Shown here: positions 55,195-63,529 of the stretch, piece by piece
Layout of the letters: every line of letters starts with the position of its first letter
Position numbering within the stretch: the first letter of the stretch is position 1
Source of the DNA: Methanosarcina barkeri str. Wiesmoor
GTDB lineage: Archaea > Halobacteriota > Methanosarcinia > Methanosarcinales > Methanosarcinaceae
Direction: 5' to 3'
NCBI RefSeq assembly: GCF_000969985.1
Contig: NZ_CP009526.1
Coordinates: 930,001 to 994,000, forward strand
Length of the DNA stretch: 64,000 bases
The notes under the pieces: generated by a model
The model's input: the letters and a program-made list of their open reading frames with translations, nothing else
Database searches by the model: none
Told to the model about the DNA's origin: nothing
Position numbers and translations under genes: made by a program

Positions 55195-56637
55195 ATGGCA
55201 GAAAGCGAAAAAGAAGCAGCACTCCCCCCAAAAGAGGAATTCAGCGAATGGTATAACGAACTCCTTTGGATGGCCGAAATAATGGATGTCCGCTATCCTG
55301 TAAAAGGATTATATGTCTGGTATCCTTTCGGCTTTGCAATCCGAAGAAACACATATAATATTATAAGAGAAATTCTTGACAATAGTGGACATCAGGAAGC
55401 TCTCTTTCCTCTTCTTATTCCCGAAAATGAGTTCATGAAAGAAGCCGAGCATATTAAAGGCTTTGAAGATGAGGTATACTGGGTAACCCACGGTGGAAGA
55501 GACACCCTTGATATCCCATTGGCCCTTCGCCCAACAAGTGAGACTGCCATTTATCCTATGTACAAAATGTGGGTCAGGTCCCATGCGGATTTCCCTATCA
55601 AAATCTATCAGATAGTTAATACTTTCCGTTACGAGACAAAACATACCCGTCCCTTGATAAGGCTTAGAGAGATTACTTCTTTTAAAGAGGCTCATACAGT
55701 ACATGCTACCTGGGAAGATGCAGAAGCTCAAGTTAAGGAAGCTATTGGGCTCTATACTGAAATATACCGCAGGCTTGGAGTTCCTGTGCTTCGTTCAAGG
55801 AGACCTGATTGGGATAAATTCCCGGGCGCAGATTATACCGATGCTCTTGATGCAATTATGCCTGACGGAAGGACCCTTCAGATTGGTACTGCCCATCATC
55901 TGGGGGATAACTTTGCAAAGACCTTTGACATTAAGTATGAAACCCCTGACGGTGAACAGCGTTATGCCTATCAGACCTGTTACGGGATTTCCGAAAGGTC
56001 AATTGCAGCTACGATTTCCATTCATGGAGACGATAAAGGGCTGGTTTTGCCTCCGGAAATCGCGCCTGTACAGGTTGTAATTATCCCTATTATCTTCAAG
56101 AAAGGAGCCGAGGAGGTACTCGCAGCCTGCAAGGATGTCAAGGAACGCCTAACTAAAGCCGGAATCAGAGTCGAAATCGATGCAAGTGACCTTCGTCCCG
56201 GAGCAAAGTACTACAAGTGGGAAATGAAAGGTGTACCACTAAGGCTTGAAATCGGGCCCAGAGACCTTCAAAATAATGTCGCTGTAGCTGTCAGGAGAGA
56301 TACCGGAGAAAAAGAACAGATCTCACTCCCTGAGATCGAAGCTGGCGTGAGCTCAAAGTTTGAGGCGATCCACGAAAACCTGTATCAAAAAGCGAAAGTC
56401 GAACTTGAAAACCGCATATTTGAATGTACTGAACTTGAAGAAGTAAAGAACAAAATTCAGGATGGAGTTGCAACAATTCCCTGGTGCGGAAAGAGAGAAT
56501 GTGGACGTGCTATGGAAGACGTGATAGGTGCAGGAATTCTTGGAATTCCTCTTGAGCAAAAAAGAGACCGAAAAGAAAAGTGCCCTATATGCGGGGAAGA
56601 AACCGAAACTCGTGTTTACGTGGCAAGAACATATTAA
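55195..56637 (+). CDS. proS: Prolyl-tRNA synthetase, archaeal/eukaryotic type
   Basis: This class II enzyme charges tRNA-Pro. The 480-aa form lacks the bacterial editing insertion. Catalytic motifs are visible: [14 protein letters not shown], motif 2 [18 protein letters not shown] and, near 280, [17 protein letters not shown] (motif 3 region). An anticodon-binding domain (about 290-395) includes [17 protein letters not shown]-terminal zinc-binding domain follows, with CGKRECG and CPICGEETE, and the typical end RVYVARTY. The ATG follows GGTGAAGGT. It is a single gene. Confidence 0.96.
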
Positions 56638-57285
56638 AACAAGAAAGTTACTCTGGCATAAATCGGAAAGCCGATATAGCACAAATTGGAAAGTCGATTA
56701 TTCCGTAACGCTACGGCTTTCATCTTTCTATTTTTATCTGTGCAGGTTATTATACAGTCTTTACAGTCTGAGTGAACCTGAAAACAAATTATCAGGTATC
56801 TGTTATATACGAAAACTTAATCAACTGATTTTTAATAAAAGCTCAATCAAAATCATGTGACTGACTCCGAAAAGAACAAGAAATAAAGTAAACTTAACTT
56901 GTTCAATATTAAATTATATTTGCTTATGGATAAATATTAAATAGTAAGTTGAAGAATTCTCATTGGATTTCATAAAGAATCAACCCTTCTTAAAAGCTGC
57001 TTGCCCGCAAGCCCTTAAAAAAGGCTTGAGCAAAAAACTGCTAAATCTAAAATGTCTTAGTCGGCGTGATCACAAGCCTTTTGAAAAAAGGTTTGACCGC
57101 AACCCTTTTCAAAAAACTGCTTGACCGCGACCCTTTTCAAAAAACTGCTTGACCGCAAGCCTTTTCAAAAAAGGCTTGACCGAAAACCTCAGTAACGACA
57201 AGATCAACATCGTAAAGGTTGTGGCTCAATGGTCGTGGCTCAACGGTTGTGGGTGAGTTGATTCTATTTATAAAGGAGATACGAT
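56638..57285. other. Intergenic region upstream of the CobT-like gene with hairpin array
   Basis: The first 360 bp are AT-rich without a gene. From 57001 to 57190 a family of repeated hairpins is present (listed separately). A duplicated GTGGCTCAA phrase lies near 57223-57245. AAAGGAGAT precedes the ATG at 57286. Confidence 0.45.
57001..57190 (+). repeat. Array of 27-28 bp hairpin repeats
   Basis: Units beginning TTGACCGC start at 57093, 57121, 57149 and 57176. Degenerate units lie at 57001 and 57025. CAAGCCTTTT (57156-57165) pairs perfectly with AAAAGGCTTG (57169-57178) around a 3-nt loop. Similar hairpins (CAAGCC..GGCTTG near 57007 and CAAGCCTTTT..AAAAGGTTTG near 57073) show it is a repeated RNA or DNA palindrome. 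Confidence 0.65.
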
Positions 57286-58335
57286 ATGTCCTGGATCGAA
57301 CCGGAAGTGACCAAAAAACCTAGAAGACCGATGTTTTTATGTGTGCTTTCCAATACCAAAACTGCACATATTCCCAAGCTTTCAGCTGCAGGGAAAACGG
57401 CTGAACTTACGGACTATACGCCTGCAGGAGATGCGGAACTTATGGACACAGGAAATATTATCAGTGTACCCGTTCTCCCCATGACTCCTCCCTATGACAC
57501 TCCTACTCCTGCAATTATGACCCGTTCGGCGTTGAAACTTACGGACGCTCCCTATAATTTCATTAATTCTGGCCTTATTGTAACTCCGGAAGTCCCGTGC
57601 ATTGACCTCAAGGCAAAGCCCGGAGAAGATATCCGGAAACCAGTTGCAGTCTACGACGTACAGGGGGTCTATGAGCGGGCAAAGTTCCTGGGCAAGAGGC
57701 TCCGAAACCAGGTGGACCATGTAGTCATTGGAGAAAGCATTCCAGGTGGTACAACAACCGCAATGGGTGTTTTAATGGCTCTAGGATACAATGGAAATGT
57801 CAGCAGCAGTGCTGATGAGAATCCCCTTAAGCTGAAGAAACAGGTCATTGAAGAAGGCTTGAAAGCATCAGGCCTGACTTTCGGCTGCCTGAAAGATGAT
57901 CCCATGAAAGCTATTGCCTGCATGGGAGATCCGATGATGCCTGCTGTTATAGGTCTTGTTGCAGGTTTCCAGAGCACTGATGTCAGTATTGTGCTTGCTG
58001 GAGGGACTCAGATGGCAGCAGTGTATGCACTGATAAAACATCTGGGTTTCAATACGGAAAAGCTGGCAATTGCGACTACCCGGTATGTTGTGGAAGATAA
58101 ATCCGCAAACTTTATTGAACTTACCAGAATACTTGGTGTACCTGCAGTCTACGTTGCAGACCCTGGTTTTGGAAAGTCCGAACTAAAAGGACTTCACAGG
58201 TATGAGACTGGTACGATCAAGGAGGGTGCAGGGGCCGGTGGTGCAATGTATCTTGCTGGCCTTTATGGAATCTCTCAGGACGAGTTCAGGTCCGAAGTAG
58301 AAAACGTTTGCAAACTGCTCAAAGCGGGGCATTGA
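57286..58335 (+). CDS. cobT: Nicotinate-nucleotide:dimethylbenzimidazole phosphoribosyltransferase-like protein (archaeal CobT)
   Basis: The 349-aa protein belongs to the archaeal CobT-like group (UPF0284/TIGR00303). In bacteria CobT activates the lower ligand base of cobamides. The conserved segment [20 protein letters not shown] (about 146-165) and [15 protein letters not shown] match. The C-terminal [16 protein letters not shown] contains the likely catalytic Glu. This would serve the corrinoid needed by CdhDE and methyltransferases. The ATG follows AAAGGAGAT at 4-7 bases. Methanosarcina corrinoids carry other bases, so the exact substrate is uncertain. Confidence 0.82.
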
Positions 58336-58672
58336 AAAAGCCGCTTTTGGACTGGTTTTACCGGTAGTAATCTCCTTAAATAATCTTCTTATCTCAACTT
58401 TTTTCTTATTTTTATAATTGCTTATTCTAGCAAGAAGTGTTGAAGAAGGATATGGAATTTTCATTTAAGGAAGATTGATGATTTTTTTCAAAAAACAAAA
58501 TGTATAAAGTTGTTTAATAAACAATAATTAATATAAAAAGAAACAAAAAGTTATTATATATTACAAAAATTATTAATAATAACTAAAAATTAGAAAAGAG
58601 AACTTAAGAGATATTGAAGCTCTTAGAAAGCTAATTTTTTCCAGCTTTTAAAACTAAACTCCTGTTTTCGAT
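58336..58672. other. Convergent intergenic region
   Basis: An AT-rich spacer between the converging cobT-like and zinc-ribbon genes. CTGGTTTTACCGG just after the cobT stop forms a short weak stem. Nothing else is recognisable. Confidence 0.35.
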
Positions 58673-58903
58673 TCAGGTCTCTATTACAGGTTCAGGCGTC
58701 TTCATAAGGTTTGAAGGCGAAGATGTCATGTCTATAGATGTCAGTTTCTGAGTGTGGAAGATGTCTACCTCCCCTGATAAGTATGTTTCCGAAATCATAC
58801 TTCCACAGTTTCGGCAATAATAGAAGACATTAGAACCCATGACTTGACGTTTTAATGTTGTCTGGCATACGCTGCAAAACATAGGAATACTTTCATTTTT
58901 CAT
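58673..58903 (-). CDS. Small zinc-ribbon protein (76 aa)
   Basis: The protein has one four-cysteine zinc ribbon, CSVC (10-13) and CRNC (30-33), followed by a polar tail of about 40 residues rich in Ser and Thr. The ATG has AGGA 6 bases upstream, a good site. It lies 9 bp downstream of an even smaller zinc-ribbon gene on the same strand, so the two form a tiny operon. The function is unknown; small archaeal zinc ribbons often bind nucleic acid or act as protein adaptors. Confidence 0.75.
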   Translation of the reverse strand: MKNESIPMFCSVCQTTLKRQVMGSNVFYYCRNCGSMISETYLSGEVDIFHTQKLTSIDMTSSPSNLMKTPEPVIET

Positions 58904-58912
58904 GCAGGGTCC

Positions 58913-59077
58913 TCATCCGTAAATCATGATAGAATCGAGCCTTGCGGTACCCACTTTTGTCCAGTACTTACAAACACTGCAGTACTCTATCTTTCCATCC
59001 GAACTCATTTTTAGTCTAGCGTGGCATTTTGGGCATATTTTTAGCCGTTTCGTAATTAATCCCCCTTGGATATCCAT
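58913..59077 (-). CDS. Small zinc-ribbon protein (54 aa)
   Basis: The frame reads MDIQGGLITKRLKICPKCHA and then CSVCKYW. It gives a 54-aa protein with CPKC (15-18) and CSVC (33-36), a complete zinc ribbon. The paired cysteines and the neighbouring zinc-ribbon gene argue strongly that it is real despite its size. No good ribosome-binding site precedes the ATG at 59077. AAGGGGG lies inside the first codons, so a later non-ATG start near residue 8 is possible. Confidence 0.65.
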   Translation of the reverse strand: MDIQGGLITKRLKICPKCHARLKMSSDGKIEYCSVCKYWTKVGTARLDSIMIYG

Positions 59078-59793
59078 TTTTTAAACTGCAAGATCAGGCG
59101 GTCAAAAGCCCGGAGATCGAAAAGATATCCTTATAGTCATAAAGGACCTGAAAGAATCTCCATCTATACTGGAAAACTACTGCCCCTAACCTTGAAGTTA
59201 CGTTTCAAAGCCGTTTTTGACCTTTAACTGACAACACATCAATTCCCCCGGACAGGACCCAGATAAAGGCGTTTTAAGCTAAACAATCGGATCGCTTAAA
59301 TCATACCTGTCCGACCTCGCTGCAAAATACTACAACAAGCTATCAAATATATTATTCCTGATAGGATATAAGTTTTAGCTCAAAATGAATTATCTTTTAT
59401 ATGATCAAGGGGTAAAAGGCTGCCTTCTGGTGAGATTGCACTTACTCAAAAGTGTACTGTTAAATGGGGATCAAAGTAAATCCGAATGTGGTGGCAGGTT
59501 TTATTGATAGGCACTCACGGCAGGTATTGGACAGGTATTAAATGGTATTTATCGGATAATAGTAATTTAATGCTATATTTGACAAGAATTCAATAAATAT
59601 ATTTGTTAATGGCTGTAAATAGTAAAAAAGTATATATAAATGAATGAAAAATAACACTAATGTAGTGAAAATAATTCAAATGAACTGACTAAAAAACAAT
59701 ATTTCTGACTAGATAGTATTATTCTAAGTTAACAACCACCTGCTTTATCAGATTTCTCAGCGCATAAATGGTTCTGAAAACCTCTCAAAGCGA
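59078..59793. other. Intergenic region, probable leader of the zinc-ribbon operon
   Basis: On the minus strand CAAAAACGGCTTTGAAA (59204-59220) matches the motif repeated in the cdh leader. CGGACAGG (59249-59256) and CCTGTCCG (59306-59313) form a perfect 8-bp stem with a 49-nt loop. A minus-strand TATA candidate, ATATAAAA (59395-59402), predicts a start near 59370 and a leader of about 290 nt. The remaining AT-rich sequence toward the tRNAs shows no gene. Confidence 0.4.
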
Positions 59794-59804
59794 AATATAT
59801 AAAT
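59794..59804 (+). promoter_or_regulatory. Promoter of the tRNA cluster
   Basis: AATATATAAAT is a strong TATA element. A start about 25-30 bases downstream (near 59828) would lie about 40 bases before the first tRNA. Confidence 0.5.
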
Positions 59805-59867
59805 AATATTATCGCTTTAGGAGTGTTCGCGATGAGGTGAGCAAAACGACCACATCCGATTGCATGA

Positions 59868-59940
59868 GCCGCTTTAACTCAGTTGGTAGAGTGTCTGGCT
59901 GTTAACCAGAATGTCGTAGGTTCGAGCCCTGCAAGCGGCG
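59868..59940 (+). tRNA. tRNA-Asn (GTT), copy 1
   Basis: The 73-nt cloverleaf has acceptor GCCGCTT pairing with AAGCGGC, anticodon loop CTGTTAA with anticodon GTT, and a T-arm containing GGTTCGAGCCC. The discriminator base is G. CCA is not encoded. It is identical to the copy at 60206-60278. Confidence 0.96.
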
Positions 59941-60059
59941 TAAAATTTTTGTATTTCTTATTTCTTATTATACTATTCTTCCCAGAATAGATATAACATA
60001 TGCAAAAACTTTATTATTTAAGCCATACTATAAGCTACTAAATATTATAGAATCAATAA

Positions 60060-60134
60060 GGGCCTGTAGCTCAGTCAGGTTAGAGCGCTCGGCTCATAAC
60101 CGAGCGGTCACCGGTTCAAATCCGGTCAGGCCCA
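60060..60134 (+). tRNA. tRNA with CAT anticodon (elongator Met, or Ile2)
   Basis: The 75-nt cloverleaf has acceptor GGGCCTG pairing with CAGGCCC, anticodon loop CTCATAA and T-arm GGTTCAAATCC. The discriminator base is A. CCA is not encoded. It lacks the features of archaeal initiator tRNA (AGC start). Elongator tRNA-Met and the agmatidine-modified tRNA-Ile2 share this anticodon and cannot be separated with certainty by eye. Confidence 0.9.
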
Positions 60135-60205
60135 TAAACTTTATACCCAAAGAATCTGTTGTATAAGAAGATTTGAGGGTAAAATAATAACTTTCCTATC
60201 GAAAA

Positions 60206-60278
60206 GCCGCTTTAACTCAGTTGGTAGAGTGTCTGGCTGTTAACCAGAATGTCGTAGGTTCGAGCCCTGCAAGCGGCG
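60206..60278 (+). tRNA. tRNA-Asn (GTT), copy 2
   Basis: This is identical in sequence to the tRNA at 59868-59940. The following 10-12 bases (TAAAATTTTTG) are also the same, so the duplication included the 3' flank. It probably belongs to one transcript with the other two tRNAs. Confidence 0.96.
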
Positions 60279-60770
60279 TAAAATTTTTGCATTTTTAATT
60301 TTCTTCAATAATTACTATTTTCTGATTATTTTTCACTTTTTGTTCTTTGAACATGGGATTTTGGAACTTATTCTACTCGATCCTGCTTTTGGTTCTACTT
60401 TGCTTGTTTTTTTATATCTACTTTGTCTGAACTCGCTTATTTTGTTCTCTCTAAGCTCGTTTTAGAGTTCATCTTGTCTTAGCAGGCTTATTATATTAAA
60501 TTTTTAAATTTTCTGGGTACAAAGCTTATTGTCGGGTACACAGTTTATTATCGAATTCATTATTATCAATCACCTGGAGAGTCAGAAGTTTCAGCAAAAT
60601 GTTAATAAATTTTACTCCTGAATAGATCTACAAACACTCCGTGGAAAAAATTATAAATTTCCCGAAAGGGATAAGGTAGTAAGAAGAATTATAGATAATA
60701 CATAAATACACTTTAACAGTATTATTACCATCCAAATAATTACGATTCGATAAAACTGAGGTTTATACAT
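60279..60770. other. Intergenic region between tRNAs and the aldolase gene
   Basis: AT-rich, with several T-runs after the last tRNA that may end its transcript. GGGTACAMAGYTTATTRTCG is duplicated near 60516-60555. No gene or clear promoter stands out; the aldolase promoter must be near its 3' end. Confidence 0.35.
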
Positions 60771-61694
60771 ATGGTTTCGATTAATAAAGAGGACGTAATT
60801 GTACCTTTAGACGTTCCAAAAGCAATGCGTGAAACGTATGTGAACAATTATATGGAGATGACACGAGGAACCGGCAGGCTAATGCTTTTTGCAGGCGACC
60901 AGAAGGTAGAACATCTCAACGATGATTTTTACGGTGAAGGAGTCCCCGAGGACGATGGTGATCCCGAACACCTTTTCAGAATAGCATCACAGTCAAAAAT
61001 CGGAGTTTTTGCAACCCAGCTTGGGCTTATTTCTCGCTATGGCATGGACTACAGGGACGTGCCATATCTTGTAAAGGTAAACTCCAAGACCAATCTTGTT
61101 GGGACAGCGCAGTCTGATCCTTTTAGTAACCTCTGGTATGACGTGGACCAGGTCGTTGAGTTTAAGGAAAACAGTGGGCTTAAGATTCTTGGCGTAGGAT
61201 ATACTATTTATCTTGGCAGCGAATTCGAAGCCGAAATGCTTGTTCAGGCGGCTCAAGTAATTTATGATGCTCACCAGCATGGCATGTTGTCCGTACTCTG
61301 GATTTACCCACGCGGTGAAGCTGTAAAAGATGAAAAAGACCCACACCTTATTGCAGGAGCAACAGGCATCGGAGCCTGCCTTGGTACGGACTTTGTAAAG
61401 GTCAATTACCCGAAAAAAGAAGGGGCAAAGTCTGCCGAGAGCTTTAAGGAAGCAATCAAAGCCGCAGGGCGTACTAAGGTTGTTTGCGCAGGCGGTTCCA
61501 GTGACGAAGCTGGAGCTTTCCTGAAAAAGCTCTATGATCAGATTCATGTTTCCGGAGCACAGGGAAATGCAACTGGAAGAAACATTCACCAGAGGCCTCT
61601 TGATGAAGCTGTCCGCATGTGTAATGCTGTCTATGCAATAACGGTTGAAGATGCAAGTGCCGAAGATGCTCTTAAGATCTATAAGGGTAAATAA
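60771..61694 (+). CDS. fba: Class I fructose-bisphosphate aldolase (archaeal DhnA/DeoC-like)
   Basis: This enzyme cleaves or forms fructose 1,6-bisphosphate in glycolysis and gluconeogenesis through a Schiff-base lysine. The 307-aa protein is a TIM barrel. LMLFAGDQKVEHLN (about 37-50) binds phosphate. The Schiff-base Lys is Lys210 in GTDFVKVNYP. VVCAGGSSDEAG and VSGAQGNATGRNIHQ form the second phosphate site. The ATG at 60771 has only a weak GAGGTTT site upstream. It precedes pyruvate kinase on the same strand (87 bp), a sensible glycolytic pair. Confidence 0.92.
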   Translation: MVSINKEDVIVPLDVPKAMRETYVNNYMEMTRGTGRLMLFAGDQKVEHLNDDFYGEGVPEDDGDPEHLFRIASQSKIGVFATQLGLISRYGMDYRDVPYLVKVNSKTNLVGTAQSDPFSNLWYDVDQVVEFKENSGLKILGVGYTIYLGSEFEAEMLVQAAQVIYDAHQHGMLSVLWIYPRGEAVKDEKDPHLIAGATGIGACLGTDFVKVNYPKKEGAKSAESFKEAIKAAGRTKVVCAGGSSDEAGAFLKKLYDQIHVSGAQGNATGRNIHQRPLDEAVRMCNAVYAITVEDASAEDALKIYKGK

Positions 61695-61781
61695 TAAAGC
61701 CTGCAGAAAAGCCCGCGAAGATCAGATATAAATTCTAAAGGCTGCATTGATAATAGGTTGGGCTGTAAAGGTCGTGAAAAT

Positions 61782-63215
61782 ATGCAAATTCCGGACCATA
61801 AAACAAAGATTGTCTGTACCATAGGCCCTGCTTCCTCTTCCGAAGAAGTGATCAGGAAACTTGTGCTTGCTGGCATGAACGTGGCAAGGATCAATTTTTC
61901 CCACGGGAGCTTCGAAAGCCATAGCGAAGTAATCCAGAGAGTCCGTAAGGTTGCAGAGGAGCTTGACAGGACAGTTGCGATTCTTGCCGACCTGCCAGGC
62001 CCGAAGATCCGTATAGGCAAACTGGAAAAAGAACCGATCATGCTCCATAAAGGAAACTCTGTGACCCTTACGGTTGCCGAAACTACAGGAAATGAGACAC
62101 GTATTCCTGTAAGCTACAAGCAACTTCCGGAAAGCGTGGTTCCAGGGAGCCTTATTTACTTAAGTGACGGTTTTATCCAGCTTCGATGCCTGGAAGTTTC
62201 GGGAAAAGATGTGCTTTGTGAGGTTCTTATCGGAGGGCAGCTCTATTCTCATAAAGGGCTAAATCTACCAGGGGCAAAGATCTTAGTTGATTCTGTAACT
62301 GGAAAGGATCTTGAAATTCTTGGGTTTGCCCTTAGTAAAGGGATCGACACTTTCAGCATTTCTTTCATAGAAAGTGCGGAAGATATTCGTAATGTCCGGA
62401 ATTTTGCTGCAGCTAGAGGAAAGTCTGTATATATTGTTTCTAAAATCGAACGCAGGCAAGCTGTAGAGAATATCCAGGACATTCTAAAAGAAACCGATGC
62501 TCTCATGATTGCCAGAGGGGACCTCGGGGTTGAAATACCTATTCAGGAAGTTCCTTCAGTCCAGAAGGAACTTATCCATAGTGCAAAACTTCTTGGAATT
62601 CCGGTAATTACAGCCACTCAAATGCTGGCTTCAATGACTGATAATATAAGGCCTACCCGCGCAGAAGCAACCGATGTAGCCAACGCAATCCTTGACGGCA
62701 CAGATGCGGTTATGCTTTCGGAAGAGACGGCAGTTGGTAATTATCCTGTGGAAGCTGTTGAAATGATGGCAAAAATTGCAAAAACCACAGAAGACTGGCG
62801 TTCCGGGACAAAATGGGGACTAGATGCTATTATCAAGGGCATAACGGCAAGAGATATGTCAGTGGATGAGGTAATAACCCTCCAGGTGCATGAAGCCTTG
62901 CAAAAGTTGCCGGTTGCGGCCGTACTGACTCCCACGAGAAGTGGAGCGACCCCCCGCAGGATCTCGCGCTTCAAGCCTGATACCTGGATCCTTGCTTTCA
63001 GCCGTGTCCCGAGAACCTGCGGCTTCCTCTCTTTATCCTATGGCGTTTATCCTATCACTGTGAATGAAAATATTGAAAGCTGGGAAAAAGAGACTACTGA
63101 GAAAGCCAAAGACCTTGGATTTGTAAAAAGCGGAGAGATTGTTATTTTCACCCAGGGTCCATCTTCAGGAAGCCCCGGAGGCACAAATATGCTTAAAATC
63201 CTTACCCTTAAATAA
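61782..63215 (+). CDS. pyk: Pyruvate kinase
   Basis: This enzyme makes pyruvate and ATP from phosphoenolpyruvate and ADP. With the ATG at 61782 the protein has 477 aa. Motifs in order are CTIGPASSSEE, MNVARINFSHGS and the K+/Mg-binding signature ARGDLGVEIP. TATQMLASM and PTRAEATDVANAILDGTDAV follow. The C-terminal domain begins about 340. The start was chosen because AGGT lies 9 bases upstream; the TTG at 61758 has no support. It follows the aldolase gene by 87 bp and may be cotranscribed. Confidence 0.95.
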   Translation: MQIPDHKTKIVCTIGPASSSEEVIRKLVLAGMNVARINFSHGSFESHSEVIQRVRKVAEELDRTVAILADLPGPKIRIGKLEKEPIMLHKGNSVTLTVAETTGNETRIPVSYKQLPESVVPGSLIYLSDGFIQLRCLEVSGKDVLCEVLIGGQLYSHKGLNLPGAKILVDSVTGKDLEILGFALSKGIDTFSISFIESAEDIRNVRNFAAARGKSVYIVSKIERRQAVENIQDILKETDALMIARGDLGVEIPIQEVPSVQKELIHSAKLLGIPVITATQMLASMTDNIRPTRAEATDVANAILDGTDAVMLSEETAVGNYPVEAVEMMAKIAKTTEDWRSGTKWGLDAIIKGITARDMSVDEVITLQVHEALQKLPVAAVLTPTRSGATPRRISRFKPDTWILAFSRVPRTCGFLSLSYGVYPITVNENIESWEKETTEKAKDLGFVKSGEIVIFTQGPSSGSPGGTNMLKILTLK

Positions 63216-63345
63216 AAAATGCGATATGTCTATTTGTGGTAGAGGGCTCCAGTTTAAACCCGCTTCTCTATCTGAGATCCAGTGTACTCGGTTTTATGAA
63301 ATAAATCTCAGGAAAAGTTCTTATCTCAACAAATATCAAATCATT

Positions 63346-63498
63346 ATGTTTAAGCCGATATATTTAGATACCAAGTACGTGATTTTTACCTTCAGAATGT
63401 TTAAGCTGATATATTTAGATATGAAGTGCATGATTTCTACTGTCAGAATGTTTAAGTCGACATGTTTAGATATCAGGTGCATGATTTCTACTGTCAGA
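63346..63498 (+). repeat. 51-bp tandem repeat, three copies
   Basis: Copies at 63346, 63397 and 63448 begin ATGTTTAAG and end TGTCAGA or TTCAGA. They are about 80-90 percent alike by eye. The unit is a multiple of three and is open on both strands, giving 17-residue repeats (plus: MFKLIYLDMKCMISTVR). No ribosome-binding site precedes a frame on either strand, so coding is doubtful. Confidence 0.75.
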
Positions 63499-63529
63499 AA
63501 AATTAACTTTATGTGATGAGGTTTCATTT

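Noticed and set aside
57001-57190. Possible CRISPR array or cobalamin riboswitch before the CobT-like gene
   Set aside because: No spacers are present, and no conserved B12-box could be seen; hairpin repeats explain the pattern better.
63139-63516. 125-codon plus-strand ORF overlapping the end of pyk
   Set aside because: It starts inside pyk in another frame and stays open mainly because the 51-bp repeat is a multiple of three; no start signal.
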